In this document: piece after piece, positions 26,126-35,867 of the stretch
Layout of the letters: each line of letters opens with the position of its first letter
How positions within the stretch are numbered: position 1 is the first letter of the stretch
Source of the DNA: Bacillus sp. FSL K6-3431
GTDB lineage: Bacteria; Bacillota; Bacilli; Bacillales; Bacillaceae_C
Length of the DNA: 64,000 bases
Assembly (NCBI RefSeq): GCF_038002605.1
Contig: NZ_JBBOCT010000001.1
Span: forward strand, 2,604,001 to 2,668,000
Reading direction: 5' to 3'
Made by a program: the position numbers and the translations under genes
The notes under the pieces: model-generated
Database searches by the model: none
What the model saw: only the letters and a program-made list of their open reading frames with translations
What the model was told of the DNA's origin: nothing

Positions 26126-27628
26126 CTAAACCTTTTTATATTCGATTGGCGTCTTACCAGTCTTTTTCTTAAATACAACGGAAAAATAACGGTAGTTTGG
26201 TATTCCTACACAATTAGCCACTTCATATACTTTCATATTTGTTGTTTGCAGCAAGTAGATTGCTTTATCCATACGGCAACGCGTAATGTATTCATTAAAC
26301 GATTCACCCATTTCCTCCCGAAATAACCGACTTAAATAGTGCGAGCTTAAGTCAACTTTATCAGCAATAAATGTTAAGGAAAGTGGAGCCGCAATATTTT
26401 CCTTAATAAGAGATTGCGCTTGGGCGATTTCCCACCGCGTTTTTTTTACTGTCTGACCTTTATTAATTTCATGAAGCATCAATCCAATTAGTTCACTAAT
26501 AGTATATGTATTCCATAGTCTCTCAACTATATCGTTACTTTCCTCTTGAATGTTGAATTTTTTATACCAGTGAAATAACCATTTGATAGCCATTGCCTTC
26601 AATTCATCTGGCTGAATACGTGTAGTATTAGCCCATTGAAACAAGTGACCTTGAATAAATCTCTGTGTATCATCTACACTTACTTCAGAATCACTTCTTC
26701 TTAATTCGATCGTTTCAATATCCTCTTCACTGATAGAGTCATTAGGTAATCCATCTAAATAATACACATTGTCTGGTCTTTCGTAAAAACCAAAATGATC
26801 TCCCGTTTCCATTTTTTTAAATTCAGTCAAAAGGTCTTGTGGATTCAAAATTAACTTACTCACGACAGCAAAAACATGAGTCTCCCTTTCAATATAAAAC
26901 AAGTCTTCCTCTAAACAATGTTTTATTTTGTTGATTATTTCACGTATCCACTCTTCAGGTGGTTTGCTCTTTATGATCATGATATTTTCCCCTGCACTTA
27001 GTGGAAGCCATTTTATTTTCAATATACATTTTTGTTCATATTGATTAAAGACATCATGTATCTCCTGCTCTACTAAGCTTTCAATATCTTTTATATTTGT
27101 TACAAAAAATTTTACAATAAAAAATGGAAATGGTAGCAATACTTGCTCATAATAACTGCTTTCCTCTCGTACCTTCGATTTCAATTTACTATAAAATAGC
27201 GTAGCTTTCTCTTTTCTCTTTCTTTCAAAAAATGACTTTTCCCTTTCAAACGCATCTTTTGCCTTTGTTAATGCTCTCTCTAGCTCATGATCATCCACAG
27301 CTACTTTTAACAAATAATCAACTGCTCCTAATTTCAATGCATCTTGGACTAAGTGGAACTCACTATACGTTGTTAAAATAATGACCTGTGCATAGGGATG
27401 TATGTTTTTAAATCTTTGAATGAACTGTAATCCATTCATCTTAGGCATATAAATATCTGTAATAACAATATCTGGCTTATATTTAGTGCAGTATTCCAAT
27501 GCCTCTTCTCCATTTTCTGCCTCATCCATCAACCTTACTCCATAAGAACTCCAATCATACATTCTCAATTCTTCTCTAATAGGTAGCTCGTCATCTACGA
27601 TTAGTATCGAATATTCCTTTTCTATCAA
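26126..27628 (-). CDS. response regulator, YesN type (receiver plus AraC DNA-binding domain)
   Basis: A 500-residue regulator. Residues 5-120 are a receiver with D58 (PDIVITDIYMPKMNG) as the phosphorylation site; the middle section is the variable YesN linker; residues about 400-498 are an AraC-type double helix-turn-helix (PLSLTFIADKVDLSSHYLSRL and VANCVGIPNYRYFSVVFKKKTG). The start is TTG 27628 seven bases after GGAGGGGG. It should activate the neighbouring importer/PhyH/FAD operon. A cre-like site is 44 bases upstream. Confidence 0.95.
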   Translation of the reverse strand: MIEKEYSILIVDDELPIREELRMYDWSSYGVRLMDEAENGEEALEYCTKYKPDIVITDIYMPKMNGLQFIQRFKNIHPYAQVIILTTYSEFHLVQDALKLGAVDYLLKVAVDDHELERALTKAKDAFEREKSFFERKRKEKATLFYSKLKSKVREESSYYEQVLLPFPFFIVKFFVTNIKDIESLVEQEIHDVFNQYEQKCILKIKWLPLSAGENIMIIKSKPPEEWIREIINKIKHCLEEDLFYIERETHVFAVVSKLILNPQDLLTEFKKMETGDHFGFYERPDNVYYLDGLPNDSISEEDIETIELRRSDSEVSVDDTQRFIQGHLFQWANTTRIQPDELKAMAIKWLFHWYKKFNIQEESNDIVERLWNTYTISELIGLMLHEINKGQTVKKTRWEIAQAQSLIKENIAAPLSLTFIADKVDLSSHYLSRLFREEMGESFNEYITRCRMDKAIYLLQTTNMKVYEVANCVGIPNYRYFSVVFKKKTGKTPIEYKKV

Positions 27629-27671
27629 TTCTAGTCCCCCTCCAGATAGAGATGCAATTTACCTGCATTTT

Positions 27672-27686
27672 ATAAAACGCTTACAT
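27672..27686 (-). promoter_or_regulatory. cre-like site upstream of the yesN-type gene
   Basis: On the minus strand ATGTAAGCGTTTTAT matches the cre consensus except for one base (A for the late C). The rest of 27629-28062 holds only this site and the terminator at 27918. Confidence 0.5.
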
Positions 27687-27917
27687 GAATTAAATTTTCT
27701 ATTATCTAGCTTTCTTTCAGAATTCAAAGTTTTAGTTGTATGCCATTCTTGTTTACGAACTTCTATTGTTTGACCAACAATAGAATAATGCTTAATACAG
27801 TTAATGATACCTCATATATTAAATGCAAGGTTTGTTTATTTTTTATAAATAGAAAATAGTAGAAGAAGAGAAAGTTATTCTCCATGTACGATTCACCTGA
27901 GAATAACCACCGTAACC

Positions 27918-27958
27918 AAAGTAAGCCCTGAATCCAATATGAAATCAGGGCTTACTTT
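27918..27958 (-). terminator. terminator of the transglutaminase operon
   Basis: AAAGTAAGCCCTGA pairs with TCAGGGCTTACTTT around a 13-base loop, about 105 bases after the stop codon of the transglutaminase-like gene. Confidence 0.75.
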
Positions 27959-28062
27959 CATTTAATTTAAAGCTAAAACAATAGCGTGTTCATTCAGTTT
28001 CAAATATAAGAAAGAATAAAATTTGGCATGTGTTAATCTTGCCCCAGCGACTAGCAAACTTT

Positions 28063-30699
28063 CTAATGTGAAATTTGTTTGTAGACGTCTACTACTTCTC
28101 TAGATATTCCAAGTTTATAACCTTCTGAAATGTGGCGGATGCGCTTCTTTTCATCGAGAACATAAACGACGGGAAATTCTTTTCCTAATACTTTAGAAGA
28201 AGGTATATCTTTACCAATTACTAAAAGTGCGTCATAAGTAGCCTTTTCCTTAAAGAAAGTAAGGTTGTTTGGAAGGTCGCCAGCTGAATAGATGGAATGA
28301 GCAGCATCCCACTTTTCCTCACTAATAAAGCAGTTAATGCTTACATCAAGCGACTCCCATTCTTCCTTCATTTCTCGGAACTCACGTAGTAAATGTTTGG
28401 AAGGCTCTCGATCTGGCTCCATCCAGACAAAGATTGTTCCGTTTGTACCAGTATGGTTTGTGACCATCTGGCTTTGTCCTTCAATGGATTCAACTTTGCA
28501 TTCAAGATTTGCTTTCGCAATAACAGGGACATCAGATTCATATTTTGGAAATTCCAGAGGTACAGTCACTTCTTCCTCAGCCTTCACTTCAAAAAATCGA
28601 AGTAAAATAAGAGCTGTTCCATCCTTTAATCGAGTGCTAGTTGTTATACGGTAATGGCCTTTAGGTAATTCCATTTTTTTATAATCTGTTTCGTCAAATT
28701 TGTAAAATAGGTTTTGATAAGAGCCTTTTGTAAAGCGGGCAATCGTAAAATTTCTGAAATAGCTGATTGCTTCATCTTGCGTGTCATCTTTTTCCCATAA
28801 AACGGTGCCAATTTGATCCGATATTTCAGAAGTATTTATTTCCACTTTTGTTGTACTATCGCTAAACTGTACGTTTTGCCATGTTCCGTCACTGAAATAC
28901 TGTGGACGTCTATCACTTGGCTCAAGGCGTGCTGGAATACCTATACTTCTTGCTAATGCCACAAATAAAATGTCTCGAGATAGTGGGTCACCCTTTTTCA
29001 ATTTGAAGCTTCCCGCTGGTGTAGCTGAGCCTCGATAATAATTAATATCTTGAATGACTTCAATTTCATTCTCTATGGTTTCTGCCAACGAAATAGGATT
29101 AGTTAGGAACATTTGAATGTTCTCTTCCCCTAACTCTTCATGGAAATAGGCGCGATAGGCTGTAATCATTTCAGTATCAACACGAGGCCGTAAAATATAT
29201 TTTACAAATATATCATCTTCAAGTACCTTTAGGGTGCTTTCTTTCACTTTCATCGCATATTTCAGATGATCTGCTAAAGTGGGGCAAAACGTGTCAGTAA
29301 GGTCTTTATCATTTAACACTTCAAGAAGTCGTAAGCTCCACTCTCCATATACTTTGGAATATCCTTGTAAAAAAGTGGCAATCTCGTGGCTGTTTCCGCG
29401 GGCTTTCCTTAATACTTCCCATACTCTTGAAGCGGGTAATAAACATTCACGGGACAATTCTTCTGCATCATGTTCATTTAGGAATGATGCTTCATAATTT
29501 GCACGAATAGTTGCCCCTTTCTTTACACGTTTGGTATGAAGTGCTTTTTCCTCCTCCGTAACTTTTATACTTGTATCATCAGGTATGTCTGAAGGTGGAA
29601 TCATCTTGAACTCTACTTCGGTATCAGAAGGAATTTCCGTAGTTAAAGCGATCGTTATTTCATCGGTTTCCTTTACATTACATTTAGCGAAGCCCCATCC
29701 GAGAGAACCAGAAGCGGAAATATAAATATCTCCTAATCCAAGGGTTATATTGACTGTTCCGAGTTCATCTGTTTCCATCATTATAATGGTCCCGAGTGCT
29801 CCAAAGTTAAATAATTGGAATTGCAACTTAGCATTAGTCGGTTTTCCTTCACCATCAGTAATCAGGACCTTGATCGTTTTCGTGTCGGCATAGAGGCTCG
29901 TTAAGTTAAGCTCTGAATACCAAGGATGTGAAAGTGTTACTTCTTCTGGACCGTTATAATTGGCGTTAATTCGTGTATGAATAAGCATGGCGCGTTTAGC
30001 GGGTTTTTGGAACCATCCTTGATTTAATTTTGGCTCAGGCTCACATGCTCCAAAAAAGTGCCATTTGCCATCAGCCCATGCTTCTACCCATGCATGGTTT
30101 GAATCGGAATGGGCCCAAAGTGGAGTATATACCTGTCTAGCTGGAATACCGATACTTCTTAAAGCAGTAACAGCAAGGGTTGATTGTTCACCACATCTTC
30201 CAAGTGCTGTTCTAATTAGTGTTAGTGGGGAAACAGTTCGGCGGTCGTTTCCAATATAATTCGCTTTCTCATGACACCAGTGATTGGTCTCCAAGATAGC
30301 ACCTTCCATTGACATATCTTTTACACGCGGATAAATTTCTTCGAAAAGTAGGCCACGAACATCCTCTATATTTTCGTTATTCACTCTGTAAGGAAGAACA
30401 AAATCAAGAAAAATGGAAGAAGGAACACGTGCCCCCCATAATACAACGCTTTGAATATGTAAGGATTTTCTTACATGTTCTAAAAACAAAGTACCGTCAT
30501 AGTCAGCCAAATCATTTAGTGACATATAGGCATATACATATTTTAGTGCTAGTTCTTCGTCTTCTGTTAGTGTTTCATCGAAAATACCAAATAACTCCTT
30601 TTCCTTCGCCTTTGCAAGTTCTCTTTTGTATTGAAATTTCTCTTCAACTAGTAATCTTGTATTTTCATCAAGCGAAATGAATTGAGTATTGTTGACCAT
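28063..30699 (-). CDS. large transglutaminase-like protein
   Basis: An 878-residue cytoplasmic-looking protein without signal or membrane helices. The first transglutaminase-like domain has ALGRCGEQSTLAV (catalytic Cys), SDSNHAWVEAWADGKWHFFGACEPEP (His and acidic partner). After a beta-sandwich section comes a second, partial copy (FKLKKGDPLSRDILFVALARSIGIPARLE ... GTWQNVQF) that has lost the Cys. The last 130 residues resemble a thioredoxin-like fold without a CxxC. I do not know a characterised homologue. ATG 30699 follows GGGAGGAG and lies one base after the stop of the CBM9-like gene, so the pair is coupled. Confidence 0.75.
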   Translation of the reverse strand: MVNNTQFISLDENTRLLVEEKFQYKRELAKAKEKELFGIFDETLTEDEELALKYVYAYMSLNDLADYDGTLFLEHVRKSLHIQSVVLWGARVPSSIFLDFVLPYRVNNENIEDVRGLLFEEIYPRVKDMSMEGAILETNHWCHEKANYIGNDRRTVSPLTLIRTALGRCGEQSTLAVTALRSIGIPARQVYTPLWAHSDSNHAWVEAWADGKWHFFGACEPEPKLNQGWFQKPAKRAMLIHTRINANYNGPEEVTLSHPWYSELNLTSLYADTKTIKVLITDGEGKPTNAKLQFQLFNFGALGTIIMMETDELGTVNITLGLGDIYISASGSLGWGFAKCNVKETDEITIALTTEIPSDTEVEFKMIPPSDIPDDTSIKVTEEEKALHTKRVKKGATIRANYEASFLNEHDAEELSRECLLPASRVWEVLRKARGNSHEIATFLQGYSKVYGEWSLRLLEVLNDKDLTDTFCPTLADHLKYAMKVKESTLKVLEDDIFVKYILRPRVDTEMITAYRAYFHEELGEENIQMFLTNPISLAETIENEIEVIQDINYYRGSATPAGSFKLKKGDPLSRDILFVALARSIGIPARLEPSDRRPQYFSDGTWQNVQFSDSTTKVEINTSEISDQIGTVLWEKDDTQDEAISYFRNFTIARFTKGSYQNLFYKFDETDYKKMELPKGHYRITTSTRLKDGTALILLRFFEVKAEEEVTVPLEFPKYESDVPVIAKANLECKVESIEGQSQMVTNHTGTNGTIFVWMEPDREPSKHLLREFREMKEEWESLDVSINCFISEEKWDAAHSIYSAGDLPNNLTFFKEKATYDALLVIGKDIPSSKVLGKEFPVVYVLDEKKRIRHISEGYKLGISREVVDVYKQISH

Positions 30700-30700
30700 T

Positions 30701-31729
30701 TTATGACTCCTCCCATACCTTTCCATCTTCACGAATATAAATTCTCCGATTTCCTTCAGAACTTTGTAGAGATGCAAGGAACGTGCGTGATGTCGTTTCT
30801 ATCTTAAATTCTTCAGGTAGCTCTCTTTTTAGTTCCTCTCCAACATCAGTGGTAAAAGATCCATGCTCTGAAAAATGTCTTCTTTCCAAATAATAGACTT
30901 TACGAAGTTGCCACTTTTTAGATTCGTCCTCTGGTATGGCTAGAAGTTCTTTATCAGGTTTGTCAGTAAAAAATACATAGCCCCATAATTCTGGGTAGTG
31001 CATGTTAATAATCCCCATTGGGGACCAAACCCAATTATCTTCAGGAAACGGCTTACCTGTTAATGGATTAATTTTTTTAACATACTTACCATCTTTTACT
31101 TCGACCTGCCACTGTACACGTGAGAAGTTTACACGCCAAAATTCTCCTGATTTCGGTGGACGTCCTTCTTTGGCACATTCTTTCAGTATGTTCCACGGCA
31201 TCGCCACTTCAATACTCCATTTACGGTTATTTTTTTTATTAGAGGGATCATTCAGTTTCCCATCTAGGTATACGGCTGTTTTCATACCATTAATATCCCA
31301 GCCATTGACACTTGGTCCACCATCGCGATACGGTTTTACTAATAATAAATCCCAAACTGTGTTAAGAGCATTTATTTCAAATTCATAATAATTGTGAGTG
31401 TCACCATCAGGATCAATAAAGATTTCAAAGTCATTATCATGGAAGATAACAGCGTCTCTTTCTGTGAGTGTCGCCCATATTTCATCTTCTATTAACTCAG
31501 CACCGAAATAAAAGTACTCATCGTCCCATAACATTTTTACCCTAGTTTGTTTAGTAGGTATCGGCTTAGCATTGCCTTCAATATCGACGAAATTTTCACT
31601 CCAAGGGGCTTTTTCCCAAAATAGTTTGTCAAGCCTTCCATTTAGGTTTGGCTTATCGTTTGTTTTTTGGCAAAGATAACGGTTCGGTGAATATGTAGAA
31701 ATAGTTGGTTCAGGTATCGCATTTTTCAT
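30701..31729 (-). CDS. carbohydrate-binding family 9-like (CBM9-like) protein
   Basis: A 342-residue protein with the CBM9-like beta-sandwich: GRLDKLFWEKAPWSENFVD, VKMLWDDEYFYFGAELIEDEIWATLTERDAVIFHDNDFEIFIDPDGD, and WSIEVAMPWNIL. No signal peptide is present, which is unusual for a sugar-binding module. ATG 31729 fits the site AAAGGAAG; a longer frame to 31855 would run into the divergent promoter. It is co-transcribed with the transglutaminase-like gene and divergent from a GH18 gene. A role in handling imported glycans or glycopeptides is a guess. Confidence 0.8.
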   Translation of the reverse strand: MKNAIPEPTISTYSPNRYLCQKTNDKPNLNGRLDKLFWEKAPWSENFVDIEGNAKPIPTKQTRVKMLWDDEYFYFGAELIEDEIWATLTERDAVIFHDNDFEIFIDPDGDTHNYYEFEINALNTVWDLLLVKPYRDGGPSVNGWDINGMKTAVYLDGKLNDPSNKKNNRKWSIEVAMPWNILKECAKEGRPPKSGEFWRVNFSRVQWQVEVKDGKYVKKINPLTGKPFPEDNWVWSPMGIINMHYPELWGYVFFTDKPDKELLAIPEDESKKWQLRKVYYLERRHFSEHGSFTTDVGEELKRELPEEFKIETTSRTFLASLQSSEGNRRIYIREDGKVWEES

Positions 31730-31826
31730 TTTCATCACTTCCTTTAAATTAAATGTTTTAGGAATTACATAAGTTACATATATCATAACGGATATAGAAA
31801 ATAATGACTTTGATGGAAAATTTCTT

Positions 31827-31841
31827 TTGAAACCGCTTCCT
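31827..31841 (+). promoter_or_regulatory. cre site over the GH18 promoter
   Basis: TTGAAACCGCTTCCT fits WTGNAANCGNWNNCW at all fixed positions. It begins with a -35-like TTGAAA, with TATAAC shortly after, so CcpA binding would block the promoter. It may also affect the divergent CBM9-like operon. Confidence 0.65.
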
Positions 31842-31898
31842 ATATGGTATAACATAGTTTAGGATAAATGAAGACAATATGCAAAAGGGAGAGTTCAA

Positions 31899-32930
31899 AT
31901 GGAGAAAAAATATAAAGTAGTGGGGTATGCTGGAGACGGCTCTTTGCCTAGTATACGTACGGAAGATGCTTTGAAATTAACTCATTTAAATGTAGCATTT
32001 GGCCATGTAAGAAATGATGAAATTCGAATAGATCATTTGAAGAATTTAGATAGACTAGAAGAATTAAAGAAAGTAAATCCTCAGCTCTCTATATTACTTT
32101 CTATTGGTGGATGGAGTGCTGGAGGTTTCTCAGAAGCGGCTTCCACTCCAGAAGGAAGAAAGCTGATGGCAGAGAGTGCTGTCAAAATATTAAAGGATCA
32201 CCCCTTTGATGGAATTGATCTCGATTGGGAATATCCTTGCTATGGTGAAGCAGGCATTCATTCCTCACCATCTGATAAAGAAAACTTTACATACCTTTTG
32301 AAAGAAATTAGAGTGGCATTGGATGGCCTTGGTAAGGAAACAGGTAAATATTATCTTCTAACGATAGCAGCAGGTGCAGATCAGTATTATATTGATGGAA
32401 CCGAGATGAATGAGGTTCAAAAGTATTTAGATTATGTTCAGCTGATGACATACGATATGCGTGGGGGATTCCAAACATTAACAGGACATCATACTAATCT
32501 ATATACGCCAACGGGAGACCTTTTCAGAATTAGTGTAAATCAATCTGTTAACTTATTCATTCAGGCTGGTGTTCCACGTGAGAAGCTCGTGATAGGGGCT
32601 GCATTTTATTCTCGGATGTGGAAGGATGTTCCTGATAAAAATAACGGAGTACATCAAATGACTGCAGGATCAGGAGGATATGGACCAGATTATTCTCAAC
32701 TCGCAGCTAATTATATCAACGTTAATGGATTTACCCGTTTTTGGGATGACGAAGCGAAAGCACCTTATCTTTTTGATGGTAGTACTTTCATTACCTATGA
32801 TGACGAAGAATCGATCCAACATAAATGTGAATATGTAAGTAAAGAAGAACTTGGCGGAATTATGTTCTGGGAATATAAATGCGACAATACTTACAGTCTC
32901 TTAGATGCCATGCATAAGTCACTAAACTAA
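31899..32930 (+). CDS. cytoplasmic GH18 glycosidase (chitinase-like)
   Basis: Family 18 glycoside hydrolase, 343 residues, one TIM barrel. The catalytic motif DGIDLDWEYP (DxxDxDxE) is at about 107-114, with SIGGWS near 68 and QLMTYDMRG as the next strand. There is no signal peptide and no binding module, so it likely cuts short chitin or peptidoglycan-derived oligosaccharides inside the cell. Start ATG follows GGGAGAG. Control by CcpA is suggested by the cre site upstream. Confidence 0.93.
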   Translation: MEKKYKVVGYAGDGSLPSIRTEDALKLTHLNVAFGHVRNDEIRIDHLKNLDRLEELKKVNPQLSILLSIGGWSAGGFSEAASTPEGRKLMAESAVKILKDHPFDGIDLDWEYPCYGEAGIHSSPSDKENFTYLLKEIRVALDGLGKETGKYYLLTIAAGADQYYIDGTEMNEVQKYLDYVQLMTYDMRGGFQTLTGHHTNLYTPTGDLFRISVNQSVNLFIQAGVPREKLVIGAAFYSRMWKDVPDKNNGVHQMTAGSGGYGPDYSQLAANYINVNGFTRFWDDEAKAPYLFDGSTFITYDDEESIQHKCEYVSKEELGGIMFWEYKCDNTYSLLDAMHKSLN

Positions 32931-33021
32931 ATTCAAATACTGAGCTATTTTTGAATAAGTACAAAAAAGTTTCAACATTCCTTGATCTTCAACAATCGAC
33001 TGTTTTAATTGAACAAACAGC

Positions 33022-33053
33022 AAAAAGGATCTTCAATCGAGGATCCTTTTTCT
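33022..33053 (+). terminator. terminator after the GH18 gene
   Basis: AAAAAGGATC pairs with GATCCTTTTT around TTCAATCGAG; a T run follows. Confidence 0.85.
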
Positions 33054-33494
33054 TTGCCTATAATATAGCACTCTTCGAATGTTAGAGAGCGTTAACTCAC
33101 AAGTTATAATAAAGGAGTCAACAAAATGAGGTGTTAGACCTTTGTGGTGGGTAATTTCATTACTGATTTTCCGAACGACAAAGCCCATTACAGTGCACAG
33201 CACCCCCTTCATAACCCATTAGTTAGATTGGTTGATAAATGAAAGGAGTTCAGTTCATTTTGGCTTCGTGAAGGCATAGATAAATCAAGGAGTTAGCTAC
33301 CACTCCATATTTCACCATATGAACGTCTCGGGCGCATGAGTTCCCAAGCCTGTAACCATTTCTATACGGGTGGTGTTATTGCGGTTAGTAACAGAAAAAG
33401 CTAATCCATTGTTCTTTAAAGCCACATTGTTTGTCATTTTAACTATGAGTGTTAACATTTAAGAGATCCTATTAAACTGAAAGGACTGAAAATA
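33054..33494. other. intergenic region upstream of the yhfK-like gene
   Basis: I see no gene. A possible promoter -10 (TATAAT at about 33106) and ribosome site AAAGGAG at 33113 lead to a three-codon frame (ATG AGG TGT TAG) only, which looks like the start of a lost gene. The ribosome site AAAGGACTG for the next gene lies at its end. Confidence 0.3.
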
Positions 33495-34139
33495 ATGAAT
33501 GTATTTGTAGTTGGAGCAAATGGTCAAATAGGCAAACACGTTATAAGATTGATTCAAGATAAAAATAAGCATACCGCTGTGGCCATGGTTCGAAAAGAGG
33601 AACAAATGGCGCAGTTTAAAGAGCAGGGGGCAAAGACAGTGCTCCTTGACCTAGAAAGTAGCATTGATGATATCGCCGACGCAATGAAAGGTGCAGATGC
33701 TGTTGTATTTACAGCAGGTTCTGGTGGACATACTGGTGCCGATAAAACAATGATGATTGATTTGGACGGAGCTATTAAAACGATGGAAGCAGCCAAGCAA
33801 GCTCATGTGAAGCGTTTCGTCATTATTAGTGCAATTGGTGTTCATCAACGTGACAAATGGATGAGCAGTGCTCCGTACTACAGTGCAGCTAAGCATTACG
33901 CAGATGTTTGGCTAGAAAATAGCGGTCTTGATTATACGATTATCCGTCCAGGAGGACTTACCAACAATAAGGGAACCGGGAAAGTAAAAGTAGCAATTAA
34001 CCTTGAGCGCGGGGAAATTTCTCGTGAAGATGTCGCTTCAGCTATTGTCGCTGCATTGGACAATGATCATACGATCGGCAAAGCCTTTGATATGATTGGT
34101 GGGGTAATACCAATCGAAGAAGCGCTAAAAACAATATAA
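33495..34139 (+). CDS. yhfK: NAD(P)-binding protein of the YhfK type
   Basis: An atypical short-chain dehydrogenase, 214 residues, of the NmrA/BVR-B-like set to which B. subtilis YhfK belongs. Residues 3-13 carry VFVVGANGQIGKH, the GxxGxxG nucleotide site; AVVFTAGSGGH and RFVIISAIGV follow; SSAPYYSAAKHYAD holds a Tyr-x-x-x-Lys-like pair, and DYTIIRPGGL is a signature of the group. Substrate unknown; stress induction is known for YhfK relatives. It stands alone on the + strand. Confidence 0.85.
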   Translation: MNVFVVGANGQIGKHVIRLIQDKNKHTAVAMVRKEEQMAQFKEQGAKTVLLDLESSIDDIADAMKGADAVVFTAGSGGHTGADKTMMIDLDGAIKTMEAAKQAHVKRFVIISAIGVHQRDKWMSSAPYYSAAKHYADVWLENSGLDYTIIRPGGLTNNKGTGKVKVAINLERGEISREDVASAIVAALDNDHTIGKAFDMIGGVIPIEEALKTI

Positions 34140-34178
34140 GAAAAACCCGCAGGAATACCAGATCTCCATCCCTTGGGT

Positions 34179-34217
34179 CCCTATAGTGTACACCCAGCAC
34201 GGGCGAACACTATAGGG
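34179..34217. repeat. 11-base perfect inverted repeat
   Basis: CCCTATAGTGT and ACACTATAGGG with a 17-base loop, 39 bases after the yhfK-like stop codon. No T run follows, so it may be an inefficient terminator or a leftover of a mobile element. The rest of 34140-34565 shows no gene. Confidence 0.5.
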
Positions 34218-34565
34218 TGGTTATCATAACAACACCAAACATTTCAATTAACCCTGTAAAAATCAAAGAAACCCATGCCATTAGGACTCAGCTCCTTCCT
34301 CACTTTCCTCTTGATAAGGTCAGCAAGACAGAAAGGAGCATACTACATGTGGCTTCCTTTTTGTTAATACGTGAATGCGCTTCACAAATAGTGATGCGAT
34401 AAAAATCTATTAATAGCAAATGCTCTAATGAAGAACAAAACGTTTTTTATACCAACTGCCAATAATTCAGCTAATGTAGATCCTAGGATGTTTTCCAGAA
34501 ACCTATTTTGTCTACTGACCATATATCCCACCGGAAATTTCAGATAATGTCTTTGTCTTTATAAA

Positions 34566-35795
34566 TTATTTATAAACCTTGAGAGGTAGATGTGTTAATG
34601 ATTGACCGGGGGCTGAATCTGTTAAATTACTTTCTAATTCGAATGACTCCATTGATTCAATTCTAGAATACCTTTGTAGAAAGTTTGTAAGAATGACTTT
34701 TAATTCTAAACGCGCAAGTGGAGCACCCAGGCAAAAGTGAGGTCCGTTACCGAAAGTCAAATGCTTTTTATTATTTGGTCGATGAATATTATGGACAAAC
34801 GGATCACTGAACATATTTTCATCCATATTTGCTGCACTCATCCAAGCTACAATAACGTCTCCTTTTTTTAAATTTACTCCTAATAAATTATTATCTTTCT
34901 TAACGGTACGATCTCTCCTGCTCATATGGAAACGATAACGTAACATTTCTTCAACAGCAGTAGGAATGAGATCTGGATTAGTACGTAAATCTGAATACAA
35001 ATCTACGTCATCGTATAAAAGAGAATAAAAAGTAGTAGAAATCATATGACTAGTAGTTTCTATACCAGCTCCTAAGATCGCCATAGTCATTTCCACAATC
35101 TCCTGATCGGTAAGCTTTTCTCCATCAACTTCAGCATTAATCAGATCTGATATAATATCTTCTCCTGGATTTGTACGCTTTTGCATAATGATCGGAAGTA
35201 AATACGAAAAAAATTCCTGAATAGCGATGTTTTTTCTTTGATCAATTTTTTCTTGAATTTCCTTTTTATATGGTAAGAATAATATATCTACCCAGTTTTT
35301 AAATAATCCTATATCAGGTGAAGGGATTCCTAGTAAATCTGACATTACTATTGTAGGCAGAGGATTGGCTATACCACCAACAACATCAATCATTTCTTCG
35401 TCTCCCAATTGGTCTAATAGAACTTTAGCAGTTTGGTGAATGCGAGGTTCCCAATTTGCTAGACTTCGAGGTGTAAAGGCAGCTGCCAGTAACCCCCGTC
35501 CTTTTCTGTTTTTAGGTGGATCAAGTGCAAAGGAATTTACTTTACTGTCTTTCAAGTTGTCTTCACTAAATTTTACTGAGATCGTTGTACGATATCCTTC
35601 ACTTGAAAAGTATTCATAATCGCTTAATACTCTTTTGACATCATCATATCTGAATACATTCCATGTTTTCGAAGATTCGTTATAGCTCACAGGTTCATTT
35701 AATAACATATGCTTATACCAATTGAGTGGATGGAATTGTTCTGATCGCGTCGTAAATACTTTAATATCTTCAAATGATATTATTTCTTTCTTCAA
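34566..35795 (-). CDS. cytochrome P450
   Basis: Haem-thiolate monooxygenase, 409 residues, soluble bacterial class (CYP107/CYP109-like length). The I-helix oxygen motif is GAGIETTSH, the K-helix ExxR is EEMLRYR, and the haem loop is FGNGPHFCLGAPLARLE with the Cys ligand. It needs ferredoxin and a reductase, neither of which is encoded nearby. The start is TTG 35795 eight bases after GAGGAGG. A palindrome in its promoter and a PadR gene upstream suggest induction by its substrate, possibly a fatty acid or plant phenolic compound. Confidence 0.95.
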   Translation of the reverse strand: MKKEIISFEDIKVFTTRSEQFHPLNWYKHMLLNEPVSYNESSKTWNVFRYDDVKRVLSDYEYFSSEGYRTTISVKFSEDNLKDSKVNSFALDPPKNRKGRGLLAAAFTPRSLANWEPRIHQTAKVLLDQLGDEEMIDVVGGIANPLPTIVMSDLLGIPSPDIGLFKNWVDILFLPYKKEIQEKIDQRKNIAIQEFFSYLLPIIMQKRTNPGEDIISDLINAEVDGEKLTDQEIVEMTMAILGAGIETTSHMISTTFYSLLYDDVDLYSDLRTNPDLIPTAVEEMLRYRFHMSRRDRTVKKDNNLLGVNLKKGDVIVAWMSAANMDENMFSDPFVHNIHRPNNKKHLTFGNGPHFCLGAPLARLELKVILTNFLQRYSRIESMESFELESNLTDSAPGQSLTHLPLKVYK

Positions 35796-35849
35796 AATAC
35801 AATCCTCCTCATACTTTTGTTAAATTTTTTAACTTTCATTAAAATTAAA

Positions 35850-35867
35850 GTACTTTGATTAAAGTAC
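35850..35867. promoter_or_regulatory. candidate operator in the P450 promoter
   Basis: GTACTTT-GATT-AAAGTAC is a perfect inverted repeat with a 4-base gap, and on the minus strand GTACTTTAAT is repeated 14 bases later. It lies about 55 bases before the P450 start. The PadR regulator next door is the likely binder, by inference. The rest of 35868-36347 shows no gene that I can support. Confidence 0.5.

Noticed and set aside
34217..34402. 61-residue + strand frame after the inverted repeat
   Set aside because: It starts at the inverted repeat, has no ribosome site and no recognisable family.
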